Source of the DNA: Azotobacter paspali
Lineage (GTDB): Bacteria > Pseudomonadota > Gammaproteobacteria > Pseudomonadales > Pseudomonadaceae
Assembly (NCBI RefSeq): GCF_042434745.1
Contig: NZ_JBHLSS010000100.1
DNA: 64,000 nucleotides
Strand: one strand, 5' to 3'
Both the position numbers and the translations under genes were made by a program. Positions within the stretch are counted from its first letter, which is position 1, and each line of letters starts with the position of its first letter. The notes beneath the pieces are model-generated. The model had not been told where the DNA came from and made no database searches. It was given only the letters and a program-made list of their open reading frames with translations. Below are positions 24,408 to 33,950 of this stretch, piece by piece.

Positions 24408-24730
24408 GGCCTCTCATCCGTGCAGTGAAACTTTCCCGCCGGCCGACGGCCGCAGGCGGGAAACGCCTCGTTCGATCCGTTGAAAAAGCCCGCCCTGTGC
24501 GCACGGGTCCGGCGCCGATGGCCGCGTATCGGGAGCCTTCCAACGGCCAGTGGTGAATGCCGGCGGACTATAAGGAGTCCGCTGCCAGCCTGGCAAGCCA
24601 CTGCCCGGTGCCACGCTCTGCCCCCGCAAACGCTCTGCCACGCGGGCGGAAAGCCCGACTCGCGGGAGCCGGACTGTTCCACTCCGCCCACCTCGGCTAA
24701 GCTGGCCGTCCCTTTTCCGCGCGGAATGCC
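24408..24730. other. Intergenic region between divergent ABC operon and DUF4197 gene
   Basis: This 323-bp region should hold both promoters. It carries an inverted repeat, TTTCCCGCC (24432-24440) with GGCGGGAAA (24455-24463), which would be in the 5' leader of the ABC operon. A second GC-rich dyad lies around GGACTATAAGGAGTCC (about 24567-24582). No gene is apparent. Confidence 0.45.
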
Positions 24731-25411
24731 ATGATGCGTCGAATCGCCCCGCTGCTCGCCGGCCTCGTGCTGAGTACCCACGCCTTCGCCCTCTCCCTCG
24801 CCGATCTCAGCCAGGGGGATGCCAGCGGCGGACTCAAGGACGCACTCAGCCAGGGGGCGCAACTGGCCGTACGGCAACTGGGTCAGCCCGGCGGCTTCAG
24901 CAACGATCCCGCGCTGCGCATCGAGCTGCCGGGCAGTCTGGGCAAGCTCGCCAAAACCATGAAACTGATGGGCATGGGCAGCCAGGTCGAGCAACTGGAG
25001 GCCAGCATGAACCAAGCCGCCGAGGCCGCCGTTCCCCAGGCTGGGAGCCTGTTGCTGGATGCGGTGCGCAAGATGACCGTGACCGACGCCAAGGAGATTC
25101 TCTCCGGTTCCGAGGATGCGGCCACCCGATACCTCGACCGCAGCAGCCGCGAGCAGATCCGCGCCAAGTTCCTGCCCATCGTCAAGCAGGCGACCGACCA
25201 GGTCGGCCTGGCCCGCCAGTACAACGCCTTCGCCGCCAAGGCGGCTGGCTTCGGCGCGATCGATGCGAAAAGCGCCAATCTCGAAAACTATGTCACCGAG
25301 CAGGCGCTCGACGGATTGTTCGAGGTGATCGCCGGCGAGGAAGCCAAGATCCGCGAGAACCCGACCGCCGCCGCCACCAGCCTGGCGAAGAAAGTGTTCA
25401 GCGCCTTGTAA
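24731..25411 (+). CDS. DUF4197 exported protein
   Basis: A 226-residue protein with an N-terminal signal peptide (LLAGLVLSTHAFA, residues 8-20). The mature part is mostly helical, with the DUF4197 pattern: LKDALSQGAQLAVRQLG, then EAAVPQAGSLLLDAVRKM and TRYLDRSSREQIRAKFLPIVKQAT. It should be periplasmic; function unknown. The ends of this gene and rsmJ face each other 10 bp apart. Confidence 0.85.
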   Translation: MMRRIAPLLAGLVLSTHAFALSLADLSQGDASGGLKDALSQGAQLAVRQLGQPGGFSNDPALRIELPGSLGKLAKTMKLMGMGSQVEQLEASMNQAAEAAVPQAGSLLLDAVRKMTVTDAKEILSGSEDAATRYLDRSSREQIRAKFLPIVKQATDQVGLARQYNAFAAKAAGFGAIDAKSANLENYVTEQALDGLFEVIAGEEAKIRENPTAAATSLAKKVFSAL

Positions 25412-25421
25412 CGCACTGTGT

Positions 25422-26201
25422 TCAGCCCTTCAACGACTGCCGCGCATAGATATCGTAGCGGCTGGACTTGCCCTCCAGGCTGTAGCCCGGCCTCGGCCCG
25501 GCGACGCTCGGTGCCTTGCGCGGGCGTTTGACCACCACCCGGTGACTGGCCAGCGCCAGGGCAGCCTCGAGCAGGGCCGGCGCATCCAGGTCGTCGCCGA
25601 CCAGCGGGCGGAACAGACGCATCTCCTTCTTCACCAGGGCGCTCTTATCGCGGTGCGGGAACATCGGATCGAGGTAGATCACCTGTGGCGGCTCGTCCGG
25701 CCACTGGCGCATTCGCGCGATGGCGTCGCCCGGTAACAGGCGCATGCGTGCGACGATGGGAACGACTTCCGGGTCCCGGACCGCACGGGCCAGGCCATCC
25801 TCGAGCAGTGCGGCGATCGGCGGCTGGCGCTCGATCAGGGTCACCTCGCAACCCAGGCAGGCGAGCACGAAGGCATCGCGCCCCAGCCCGGCGGTGGCAT
25901 CGAGCACCCGAGGCCGCACGCCCGGCTGCACGCCGACCGCCTTGGCGATCATCTGTCCGCTGCCGCCGCCGAACAACCGCCGGTGCGCCGACGCGCCCTC
26001 GACGAAGTCGACCCGCACCGGCCCTGGCGCCTGCGCTCCCAGTTCGGCCAACTGCAGCCCCTGCTCGCCGAGCTGCAGGGCGAATTGCGCCTCGCCATCG
26101 AACGGCAGACCCAGGCGCCCGGCCAAAGTCTGCGCCGCCTCATGGTAAACCGCATCCAGGGCTTCGACCCGAACCCGTACCGCAGGATATTCATCAGTCA
26201 T
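25422..26201 (-). CDS. rsmJ: 16S rRNA (guanine1516-N2)-methyltransferase RsmJ
   Basis: A 259-residue SAM-dependent methyltransferase for G1516 of 16S rRNA. The SAM motif is VLDATAGLGRDAFVLACLG (about residues 99-117). The catalytic block is VIYLDPMFPHRDKSALVKKE, followed by the substrate region VVVKRPRKAP. ATG 26201 was chosen; the frame stays open upstream through the repeat element at 26303-26980, and that extension is not protein. The insertion sits 101 bp upstream and may have affected its promoter. Confidence 0.93.
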   Translation of the reverse strand: MTDEYPAVRVRVEALDAVYHEAAQTLAGRLGLPFDGEAQFALQLGEQGLQLAELGAQAPGPVRVDFVEGASAHRRLFGGGSGQMIAKAVGVQPGVRPRVLDATAGLGRDAFVLACLGCEVTLIERQPPIAALLEDGLARAVRDPEVVPIVARMRLLPGDAIARMRQWPDEPPQVIYLDPMFPHRDKSALVKKEMRLFRPLVGDDLDAPALLEAALALASHRVVVKRPRKAPSVAGPRPGYSLEGKSSRYDIYARQSLKG

Positions 26202-26302
26202 CGCAAAACGCTCGAAAAGGGGCCGCCACGGAGGCCGTCGACTCCAGGCCCGGCATTCTGCCAGAGTCGCGACCGGTTTCGGCGTCCCGGCAGACCGAAC
26301 CG

Positions 26303-26980
26303 CGGGGCAATCGTATGAAGCGCTCGCCTGATACCAGACTGGAAAGATTGTGTGCCTAGTCGTTCCGGCCTGGTCTTCAAATCCGGTGCATCGGCTGCTT
26401 GCCGAGGGGCTGGATACCTCCTGTTTCGGCCCCCCGGCCGAGTCACTTTCTCTTGGCGCGCGCAAAGAGAAAGTAACCAAAGAGAAAGCGCGCCCGGTCA
26501 TTCGGCCCCGGCTACGCCGGGGTTCCCTCGCTCCGGTGTCGCTCCGAGGGTCGTCGCACAAGGGGTATCCATGCCCCCTCGTACGACTCTCGCCGCCTCC
26601 CTGCGGCTCGCCCCTCTACGCGACGCCTGCGCTCGGCCTCCTGAACGGGAGTCGGGCTCCGGGTTGCCTGAAAGCGCTTTCGCTCTTGCGGCACGGCTTG
26701 TCAGGCAACGCCGGATGCCCCCTGCGGAATCGTCGTGGAAGGGGTCGAGCGGCAAGGATGCCGCGAGAGCCGCGATGCAGGGAGGGAACCCGGAGCGAAG
26801 CGCAGGGCCGGATGAGGGGGTGGCCTTCTTTTGGGTTACTTTTTCTTGGCCAGACAAGAAAAAGTGACTCGGCCGGGGGGCCGAAACGGGGACTGTCCGG
26901 CTACTCGGCAAGCAGCCATGCCAAGGATCACACAATCTTTCCAGTCCGGTATCGGAAAGACATTTCATGCGATTGCCCTG
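26303..26980. mobile_element. Complete 678-bp non-autonomous repeat element (copy A)
   Basis: Left end CGGGGCAATCGTATGAA and right end TTCATGCGATTGCCCTG form 17-bp terminal inverted repeats with two mismatches. The ten bases GACCGAACCG stand immediately outside both ends (26293-26302 and 26981-26990), a clean target-site duplication. Each arm (about 110-150 bp) contains CTGGAAAGATTGTGTG, GGCCCCCCGGCCGAGTCACTTT and a hairpin (about 26453-26478 and 26834-26868). No transposase is encoded; the long open frames across it show no protein pattern. The 10-bp duplication and CA-like ends suggest mobilisation in trans, perhaps by an IS4-type transposase. Confidence 0.88.
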
Positions 26981-26996
26981 GACCGAACCGCCGGCC

Positions 26997-27686
26997 CTAA
27001 CGGCAGAGCCGGCCCGGCCCCATGTCGACGTGCAGGTGATCGCGGTGCGCAGCGTTGTAATCCGGGCCCAGGGTGACGTTGAAGGAACGGCAAGCGGCAT
27101 CGCGTACCAAGCGCAGAAAGCGCGCCGCCTCGTCATCGCCGCCCCAGTCGCGGGCCACGCTAATGCGCCGGCCGTCACCCAGGCGGAAACCGGCAATATC
27201 CAGGGCATTAGCGCTGGCGTGCTGGCTGCGCCTAGCACTGCGCGCGATATTGCGGCAAGCAAAGCTGCCATAGTGCTCGATGCCCACCACCGGCTGGCCG
27301 AACACCCGCCGGGCCGCCGATTGCAGGCCATGGCGCTCGAACAGGGCATAGCCGACAGCGAGCGGGCAGGTGGCGATGAAGCTGGCATTGAAAGCAACTT
27401 TGGCGGCGTGCAGACGCACGCTGTTCTCGATCGGGCAATCGGGCGCCGGCCGGCTGTCGGCCAGGACGGTATAACGCAGTGCGGAACTGGCCAGCGCCGT
27501 GGCGCAGAGCGCCGGATCGTGCCGCAGGCGCCATTGCTTGAAGGGCGTGAGCAGGTTCGGCGAATCCCGCACATCCAGCGGCACCCAGGGATTCCAGCGG
27601 GGCGGCACGGCCGGCCAGGCCTGCCAGCCCCCCCAGGCGAGCCCTGCCAGCAACGCACACACCAGGAACCTACGAACGATGGGCAT
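26997..27686 (-). CDS. Extensin-like C-terminal domain protein
   Basis: A 229-residue protein with one N-terminal membrane helix (VRRFLVCALLAGLAWGGWQAW) and an extensin-like C-terminal domain (about residues 55-229). The family residues are visible in HASANALDIAGFRL and in HRDHLHVDMGPG, an arrangement that recalls LD-carboxypeptidase-type metal sites. It probably faces the periplasm and acts on cell wall, but no activity is proven. ATG 27686 was chosen from the membrane helix start. Element A lies 6 bp beyond its stop, with only its target duplication between. Confidence 0.8.
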   Translation of the reverse strand: MPIVRRFLVCALLAGLAWGGWQAWPAVPPRWNPWVPLDVRDSPNLLTPFKQWRLRHDPALCATALASSALRYTVLADSRPAPDCPIENSVRLHAAKVAFNASFIATCPLAVGYALFERHGLQSAARRVFGQPVVGIEHYGSFACRNIARSARRSQHASANALDIAGFRLGDGRRISVARDWGGDDEAARFLRLVRDAACRSFNVTLGPDYNAAHRDHLHVDMGPGRLCR

Positions 27687-27723
27687 GCCCTTGAGGCAAC
27701 GAACAGGGAACTTGGTTGCATGC

Positions 27724-28572
27724 TCAGAGCAGATCGAGTTGCGAATCGTCGGCCGCCGCCGGCAACGGCGGCAGTCCCGGCAGGCGCTCCCGCAACCGTT
27801 CATGGAAGCGCCGAGCCAATTCGGGGGCCAGCAAGTTGTCCGGGGTATGCAGGAAAACGTAGGGCTGCCTGCCCTCCTCGATCCAGGCGGCGACCTTGTC
27901 CAGCCAGGGCGTCATGAAGGGATCGTTGGCGGCGAGCAGCGGATGGCCGATGAAGCGTACCTGCGGAAACGCCGTGAGGGCCGCCGGGCGCACCGGCAGG
28001 CGCGGCTTGCGCGACTGGGCATGGCGCACTGCCGGCGTGTCCTCGCAGCAACTGAAGAGCGGCCGGGAATCCAGGCACAGGCGCTCGACGTCCCGGTCGC
28101 GCAGCAGGCGATTCAGCGCCCGCTCCTCCTCGCCGCGCTGGAAGAAGGCCGGGTGGCGAACTTCCACCGCCAAAGGGCGCTCGAAACCGGCGAGAAAGTC
28201 CGCCAGCTCGCCGAGGCGCGCCGGTCCGAAGCTGGCCGGCAGTTGCAGCCAGAACGGCGTGACCCGCTCGCCCAGGGGCGCCAGCGACTCGACGAAGGCC
28301 TGGGCGGCCGGCATCTGCAGGCGCAGCTCGGCCGAATGGCTGATGTCACGCGGCAGCTTGGCGCAGAAGCGGAAATGCGCCGGCATCCGTTGCGCCCAGC
28401 GCTGCACAATCGCCACCGAAGGTCGGGCGTAGAAGGTGGTGTTGCCCTCGACCGCATTGAACACCTGGGCGTACAGCGCCAGATAGTCGGACGCCGGCGT
28501 GCCGTCCGGGTAGAGGCGGCCGCGCCAGCCCGCCTCGCTCCAGGAGGGACAGCCGAGATAATAGGGCAGCAT
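27724..28572 (-). CDS. DUF72 (YecE-like) protein
   Basis: A 282-residue TIM-barrel-like protein of the DUF72 family. The opening YYLGCPSWSEAGWRGRLYP, the block NAVEGNTTFYARPS and RFCAKLPRDISHS are diagnostic, as is FLHTPDNLLAPELARRFHE near the end. Function is unknown. ATG 28572 follows the tsaB stop by 7 bp, so the two are likely co-transcribed. Confidence 0.9.
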   Translation of the reverse strand: MLPYYLGCPSWSEAGWRGRLYPDGTPASDYLALYAQVFNAVEGNTTFYARPSVAIVQRWAQRMPAHFRFCAKLPRDISHSAELRLQMPAAQAFVESLAPLGERVTPFWLQLPASFGPARLGELADFLAGFERPLAVEVRHPAFFQRGEEERALNRLLRDRDVERLCLDSRPLFSCCEDTPAVRHAQSRKPRLPVRPAALTAFPQVRFIGHPLLAANDPFMTPWLDKVAAWIEEGRQPYVFLHTPDNLLAPELARRFHERLRERLPGLPPLPAAADDSQLDLL

Positions 28573-28579
28573 TGCGAGC

Positions 28580-29257
28580 CTACCGTGCACCGCTGGGGGT
28601 GGCGACCTTGTCGCGCAGGTAGACCGGCTGCGCCTGCTCGGCCGGCACGGCCTCGCCGCGCCGCCAGGCGAAGCCGGCCAGGCTCAGCAAATCCAAAGCA
28701 TCGGGCAACAGATCGGCGTCCCAGGCGGTGGGCGCGACCGGCATGCGCCCGGCGTGCGTCCAGCCGGTCCCGGCGCCGAACCAGTCGCCGCTCGCCAGGC
28801 GCGGCAGCTCGACCCGTTCCGGCGCCAGTACCGCCTCGCCGCCGACCAGACGCATCTCGCCTTCCTCCAGGCGGTAGCAGCCCCAGTAGACCTCGTCCAT
28901 GCGCGCGTCGATGGCCGCCGCCACCTGATCGACTCCCCGCTCCCGGTGGGCGCGCTGGGCCAGCAGCGCCAGGTCGGAAACCGGCAACACCGGCCGCTGC
29001 AGGGCGAAGGCCAGCCCCTGAACCACGCCGACGGCGATGCGCACGCCGGTGAAGGCACCCGGTCCGCGACCGAAGGCAATAGCATCGACCGCCGACAGAG
29101 CGATGCCCGCCTCGCCCAGCAGCTCCTGAACCATGGGTAGCACGCGCTGGGCATGCAACCGCGGGATCACCGCATGGCGGCCGAACGCACAGCCCTTGTG
29201 CAGGAGGGCGACGGAGCAGGCTTCGGTGGCGGTATCCAGGGCCAGCAGAGTGGTCAT
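28580..29257 (-). CDS. tsaB: tRNA threonylcarbamoyladenosine biosynthesis protein TsaB
   Basis: A 225-residue ASKHA-fold partner of TsaD in making t6A at tRNA position 37. The opening LLALDTATEACSVALLH and the block FGRGPGAFTGVRIAVGVVQGLA are intact. The product of this pathway is the substrate of TcdA, encoded at 14237-15049. ATG 29257 was chosen over an in-frame ATG ten codons upstream because TTLLALDTAT is the usual start. Confidence 0.95.
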   Translation of the reverse strand: MTTLLALDTATEACSVALLHKGCAFGRHAVIPRLHAQRVLPMVQELLGEAGIALSAVDAIAFGRGPGAFTGVRIAVGVVQGLAFALQRPVLPVSDLALLAQRAHRERGVDQVAAAIDARMDEVYWGCYRLEEGEMRLVGGEAVLAPERVELPRLASGDWFGAGTGWTHAGRMPVAPTAWDADLLPDALDLLSLAGFAWRRGEAVPAEQAQPVYLRDKVATPSGAR

Positions 29258-29368
29258 CGGGTCATCCGGGAGGAGCTGAAAGGACAAGTATTATAAATCC
29301 CTGTCCTGGCGGAGAACGGAAAACGGACGGCGCGCACGAAGCGAGCCATCCAACGCGGGCACGGCGGA

Positions 29369-30016
29369 TCAGGCCAGGGCGGCCTGCACACGGGCGGTGA
29401 TCTCGCTCACCGAGCCAATGCCCTCGACGCGGGTATAGCGGGGAATGCCGGTAGTTGCGGCGAGCCTCTGGTAGAAGTCGACTAGTGGCTTGGTCTGCGA
29501 ATGGTAGAGAGCCAGGCGATGGCGCACGGTCTCCTCCTTGTCGTCCTCACGCTGGATCAGATCCTCGCCGGTCTCGTCGTCCTTGCCGGCCATCTTCGGC
29601 GGGTTGTGCAAGTCGTGGTAGACGCGCCCGGAGGCCGGGTGGAGGCGGCGGCCTGCCATGCGCGAGACGATCTCCTCGTCGTCGACGGCGATTTCCAGCA
29701 CGTGATCGATGCTCACGCCGGCATCTCTCAGGGCTTCGGCCTGGGGAATGGTGCGCGGGAAACCATCGAAGAGGAAACCCTGGGCGCAGTCGGGCTGGGA
29801 GATGCGTTCGCGGATCAGATCGATGATGATGTCGTCGGAAACCAGGCCGCCGCTGTCCATCACCTCCTTCACCTTGAGCCCCAGCGGGCTGCCGGCCTTG
29901 ACCGCGGCACGCAGCATGTCGCCGGTGGAAATCTGCGGAATGCCGAACCTCTCGGTAATGAAGCGGGCCTGGGTACCTTTGCCGGCACCGGGCGCCCCCA
30001 ACAGAATCACGCGCAT
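29369..30016 (-). CDS. adk: Adenylate kinase
   Basis: A 215-residue kinase interconverting AMP, ATP and ADP. The P-loop is GAPGAGKGT (residues 7-15). The AMP-binding region QISTGDMLRAAVKAG, the block FLFDGFPRTIPQAEAL and a long LID (RLHPASGRVYHDLHNPPK) lacking zinc cysteines are present. ATG 30016 has a GGAGCTAC site upstream. The 241 bp up to ppc hold no gene. Confidence 0.97.
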   Translation of the reverse strand: MRVILLGAPGAGKGTQARFITERFGIPQISTGDMLRAAVKAGSPLGLKVKEVMDSGGLVSDDIIIDLIRERISQPDCAQGFLFDGFPRTIPQAEALRDAGVSIDHVLEIAVDDEEIVSRMAGRRLHPASGRVYHDLHNPPKMAGKDDETGEDLIQREDDKEETVRHRLALYHSQTKPLVDFYQRLAATTGIPRYTRVEGIGSVSEITARVQAALA

Positions 30017-30257
30017 CGATGTAGCTCCTTGAATGATTGTTAAAAGCTTCGAATTGTCTCGGATCGACTTTCCGAACAACAAACCTGGCGCCATCGGGCA
30101 GCCAAAAGGCGCACAAGATACACAGCCGACCTCGGGGTGCACAAGCCAGCCAAAAATGCAGCGAACTTGACATGAACAACAGAAAAAAAACCGGCGAAAG
30201 GCACTGCAAGGCACCCGTCCTGGGAGCGATGCCGGCAAGCCCCCCGCCGACCGTTCG

Positions 30258-32894
30258 TCAGCCGGTGTTGCGCAGACCGGCCGCGATGCCCGCCACGCTC
30301 ACCAGCAATGCCTGCTCCAGAGGGCTGCCGGTCTGCTCCTGGTGCAGACGGTAGCGGGCCAGCAGTTCGACTTGCAGCAGATGCAGAGGGTCCAGGTAAG
30401 TATTGCGCACGCTGAAGGCGGCACGAACCCCGGGATTGTGGCCAAGCAGGCGATCCTGCTCCGTCAATTCAAGCACGGCGTCGCAGGCCTGCGACAACAG
30501 GCCGCGCAGTTGCTGCCCCAGGGGAAGCAGGTCCGGCTCCACCAGCCGCTCGTCGTACAGTTGGGCGATGGCGGCATCCGATTTAGCCAGGACCATTTCC
30601 AGCATGTCGATGCGCGTGCCGAAGAACGGCCAATGCCGGCTCATCCGCCTGAGCAGTTCGCCCTCGCCGCGCGCCAGGGCATTGCCCAGAGCCGTCTCCC
30701 AGCCCAGCCAGGCCGGCAGCATCAGGCGCGTCTGGGTCCAGGCGAAGATCCAGGGAATCGCCCGCAGGCTCTCGATCCCGCCGGCCCGCCGCTTGGCCGG
30801 GCGGCTGCCCAGCGGCAGGCGGCTGAGTTCCTGCTCAGGCGTGGCCTGGCGAAAATATTCGACGAACTGCGGATGCTCGCGCACCACGCCGCGATAGGCG
30901 GCCAGCCCTTCGGCGGCCAAGCGGTCCATCAGTTCGCGCCAGGCCGGCTCCGGCGCCGGCGGCGGCAACAGGGTGGCCTCGAGGACGGCGGACAGATAGA
31001 GATTCAGGCTCTGCACGGCGGTGTCCGGCAGGCCGAACTTGAAGCGGATCATCTCGCCCTGTTCGGTGGTGCGAAAGCGTCCGGGCACCGAGCCCGGCGG
31101 CTGGGAGAGGATCGCCGCATGGGCCGGACCGCCGCCACGACCAACGGTACCGCCGCGACCATGGAACAGCAGCAGTTCGACGCCTTGCCGCCGGCAGACC
31201 TCCACCAGGCCCTCCTGGGCGCGGTACTGTGCCCAGGCGGCAGCCGTGGTACCGCCGTCCTTGGCCGAGTCGGAATAGCCGATCATCACCTCCTGGGGAC
31301 CGTGCAGGCGGGCGCGGTAGCCCGGCAGCAGCAGGAGCCGCTCCACTGTCGGCGCGGCGTTGTCCAGGTCGGCCAGGGTTTCGAACAGCGGTACCACGCG
31401 CATCGGCCGCTGCAGGCCGCACTCCTTGAGCAGCAGTTGCACGGCCAGCACGTCGGAAGGCGCCGCGGCCATGGAGATAACGTAGGAGCCCAGCGAGGCC
31501 GCCGGGGCCTGCGCCACCTCGTGGCAGGTGGCGAGGACCTCGGCGGTTTCCGCGGAGGCAGGAAAATGCACCGGCAACAGCGGCCGGCGGCTGTCCAGCT
31601 CGCGCATCAGAAAGGCGGTACGGGTTTCCTCGTCCCAGTCGGCGTAGCGGCCAAGACCTAGGTATTCGGTGATCTCGCTGAGCGCCGCGGCATGCCGGGC
31701 GGCATCCTGGCGGATGTCCAGGCGCACCAGGAACAGGCCGAAGGTGGCCGCCCGACGCAGGCTGTCGAGCAGCGGACCGTCGGCGATCAGCCCCATGCCG
31801 CAGGCATGCAGCGAGCGGTAGCAGAGCTCCAGCGGCTGCAAAAGCTCGCGGTTATTCTGCAGCACCGCCGGCGAACGCACGGCTTCGCCGTGCAGGGCCG
31901 CTGCGGCCCAGTCGCGGGTGGCGAACAGGCGCTCACGCAGTTGCTTGAGCAGAACCCGGTAGGGTTCGTCGACCTTGCCGGTTCGGGCGAGCAGCTCGCT
32001 GCTCGCCTCCTGCATGGATAACTCGGCGGCCAGTTGCTCGACGTCGCGTAGATAGAGGTCGGCAGCCTCCCAGCGCGCCAGCAGCAGCACTTCGCGGGTG
32101 ACCGCGGCGGTGACATTGGGGTTGCCGTCGCGATCACCGCCCATCCAGGACGAGAAGCGGATCGGCGCCGCCTCCAGCGGCAGGTGCAGACCGGTGGCCT
32201 CGTGCAGCGTGCGGTCGACGCCACGCAGGAAAGCCGGCACGGCCTGCCAGAGGGAATGCTCGATCACCGAAAAGCCCCATTTGGCCTCGTCCACCGGGGT
32301 CGGCCGGCTGCGGCGGATCTCGTCGGTGTGCCAGGCCTCGGCGATCAGCCGGCGCAGGCGCTCGTGCACCACCTCGCGCTCGGCCGGCAGCAGATCGCCA
32401 TGATCCAGCACGGCCAGTTCGGTGGCGATCGCCTCGTACTTGCGGATCAGGGTACGGCGCGTCACCTCGGTGGGATGGGCAGTGAGCACCAAGTCGATCT
32501 CCAGGCGCCCGAGCTGGCGGGCCAATGCGTCTGCGGCATGGCCACCAGCCAGCAGCCGCTCGAGCAGTTCGGGCAGGGCGCGCACCGCGAAGGGCGGCGG
32601 CTCCTCGGGAGCGCGGCGGCGGATCTCGTGGTACTGCTCGGCGATATTGGCCAAGTTGAGGAACTGGTTGAAGGCCCGCGCCACCGGCTGCAGCTCGTCC
32701 TCCCGCAGCTCTCCCAGGGTACGGGTCAACTGCTCGGCGCCCTCCTCCGAACCCAGGCGTCCCGTCTTGGCCCCCAGGCGAATGCGCTCGATCTTGTCGA
32801 AGAAGACCTCACCGCACTGAGCATGGATATATTCGCCAAGCAATTCGCCGAGCAGACGGACGTCCTCGCGCAGGCGGGCGTCGATTTCCTCCAT
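30258..32894 (-). CDS. ppc: Phosphoenolpyruvate carboxylase
   Basis: An 878-residue enzyme that carboxylates PEP to oxaloacetate, feeding the aspartate family. The catalytic His is H140 in LTAHPTEVTRR. The mobile-loop block FHGRGGTVGRGGGPAH, the MIGYSDSAKDGG segment and the C-terminal RNTG ending are intact. ATG 32894 was chosen where homology begins (MEEIDARLREDVRLLGELLG). It diverges from the small gene at 33100, leaving a 205-bp promoter region. Confidence 0.97.
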   Translation of the reverse strand: MEEIDARLREDVRLLGELLGEYIHAQCGEVFFDKIERIRLGAKTGRLGSEEGAEQLTRTLGELREDELQPVARAFNQFLNLANIAEQYHEIRRRAPEEPPPFAVRALPELLERLLAGGHAADALARQLGRLEIDLVLTAHPTEVTRRTLIRKYEAIATELAVLDHGDLLPAEREVVHERLRRLIAEAWHTDEIRRSRPTPVDEAKWGFSVIEHSLWQAVPAFLRGVDRTLHEATGLHLPLEAAPIRFSSWMGGDRDGNPNVTAAVTREVLLLARWEAADLYLRDVEQLAAELSMQEASSELLARTGKVDEPYRVLLKQLRERLFATRDWAAAALHGEAVRSPAVLQNNRELLQPLELCYRSLHACGMGLIADGPLLDSLRRAATFGLFLVRLDIRQDAARHAAALSEITEYLGLGRYADWDEETRTAFLMRELDSRRPLLPVHFPASAETAEVLATCHEVAQAPAASLGSYVISMAAAPSDVLAVQLLLKECGLQRPMRVVPLFETLADLDNAAPTVERLLLLPGYRARLHGPQEVMIGYSDSAKDGGTTAAAWAQYRAQEGLVEVCRRQGVELLLFHGRGGTVGRGGGPAHAAILSQPPGSVPGRFRTTEQGEMIRFKFGLPDTAVQSLNLYLSAVLEATLLPPPAPEPAWRELMDRLAAEGLAAYRGVVREHPQFVEYFRQATPEQELSRLPLGSRPAKRRAGGIESLRAIPWIFAWTQTRLMLPAWLGWETALGNALARGEGELLRRMSRHWPFFGTRIDMLEMVLAKSDAAIAQLYDERLVEPDLLPLGQQLRGLLSQACDAVLELTEQDRLLGHNPGVRAAFSVRNTYLDPLHLLQVELLARYRLHQEQTGSPLEQALLVSVAGIAAGLRNTG

Positions 32895-33099
32895 TGAGAA
32901 CCTCCAGGAGCAGTTCGGGGATATCCAGCCGACCGGACTTCCGATGTCCATCCGTCGCACCGGATCACTTGCCGTAGAGTGCCCAGCATACCGATTTCTG
33001 ACAAGGGGGAAGCGCTGCTGGGCTAGTCTGAAGTCGATACTCGAGCACGACTTGTCACCGCCGCCTGGCGGGTCATCCACGCAGCAGATGAGGTGCCTC

Positions 33100-33444
33100 A
33101 TGAAGATCCGCGAACTGCTCCAGCACTGGGAACGCGGCGCCAGAGGTCGTCTGACGCCCAGTCCGTACCACATCCGACTCGACCTGGAAACTGCCGCGCG
33201 CCTTGCCGCGCTGGCCGAAATGTATCCCAGACGCAACGTCGAGGAATTGCTCGGCGAACTGATCGGCGCAGCTCTTGAGGAGCTGGAAACCAGCATGCCC
33301 TATGTGAAAGGCAGCCAGGTCGTCTCCCTCGACGAGCAGGGCGACCCACTCTACGAGGACATCGGCCCGACGCCGCGCTTTCTCGCCCTGTCGCGCCGCT
33401 ACCTGCAGGAGATGAGTGCACAGGCCGACGGCGCCAGTCACTGA
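33100..33444 (+). CDS. Conserved small Pseudomonas protein
   Basis: A 114-residue soluble protein starting MKIRELLQHWERGA. It has a helical middle (LDLETAARLAALAEMYPRRNVEELLGELIGAALEELE) and a short tail. Some relatives carry a loose annotation as pilin assembly protein, which nothing here supports. ATG 33100 matches the start of the conserved part. It is divergent from ppc and meets the macrodomain gene 2 bp from its stop. Confidence 0.75.
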   Translation: MKIRELLQHWERGARGRLTPSPYHIRLDLETAARLAALAEMYPRRNVEELLGELIGAALEELETSMPYVKGSQVVSLDEQGDPLYEDIGPTPRFLALSRRYLQEMSAQADGASH

Positions 33445-33446
33445 AA

Positions 33447-33950
33447 TCAGACGTCCAGCAAGCGCCGGTAGAGGGCGGCCATGTCCGCCGAGAAGGCCAC
33501 CAGCAGCGCCTGGCGCAGGGAGCTGCCGGCCGGGCGCGGACGGCACAGTTCGGCCACGGCGATGGCGGCCGCCTGATCCGCCGGATAGCCGTAGATGCCG
33601 CAACTGATTGCTGGGAAGGCGATGTTCGTCAGATCGTGCCGTTCGGCCAGGGCCAGGCTGTTGCGGTAGCAGGCGGCGAGCAGTTCTGCCTCGCCCTGGC
33701 CGCCGCCCCGCCAGACCGGCCCGACCGTATGGATCACATAGCGCGCCGGCAGGCGAAAGCCCGGCGTCAGGCGCGCCTCGCCGGTCGGACAGCCGCCCAG
33801 CCGGCGACAGGCGGCGAGCAGCCCCGGACCTGCGGCGCGATGGATAGCGCCATCCACCCCGCCGCCGCCGAGCAGGTCGGGATTGGCGGCATTGACTACC
33901 GCGTCCACCGCCAGATTCGTCAGGTCACCCTGCCAGACCACAACCTTCAT
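33447..33950 (-). CDS. Macrodomain ADP-ribose hydrolase (YmdB-like)
   Basis: A 167-residue macrodomain. The ligand-binding motif is VDAVVNAANPDLLGGGGVDG, followed by IHRAAGPGLLAAC and the phosphate loop AISCGIYGYP. YmdB-type macrodomains remove O-acetyl-ADP-ribose or mono-ADP-ribose from proteins. It is the last gene of the tight minus-strand array that starts at the TetR gene. Its start overlaps the preceding gene by 4 nt (ATGA). Confidence 0.92.
   Translation of the reverse strand: MKVVVWQGDLTNLAVDAVVNAANPDLLGGGGVDGAIHRAAGPGLLAACRRLGGCPTGEARLTPGFRLPARYVIHTVGPVWRGGGQGEAELLAACYRNSLALAERHDLTNIAFPAISCGIYGYPADQAAAIAVAELCRPRPAGSSLRQALLVAFSADMAALYRRLLDV

Noticed and set aside
26350..27000. Long open frames across repeat element A (and 41473-42381 across element B) encoding arginine-, serine- and proline-rich products
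   Set aside because: They run through terminal repeats and hairpins, occur on both strands and recur with the repeat, so they are by-products of GC-rich repeat sequence.
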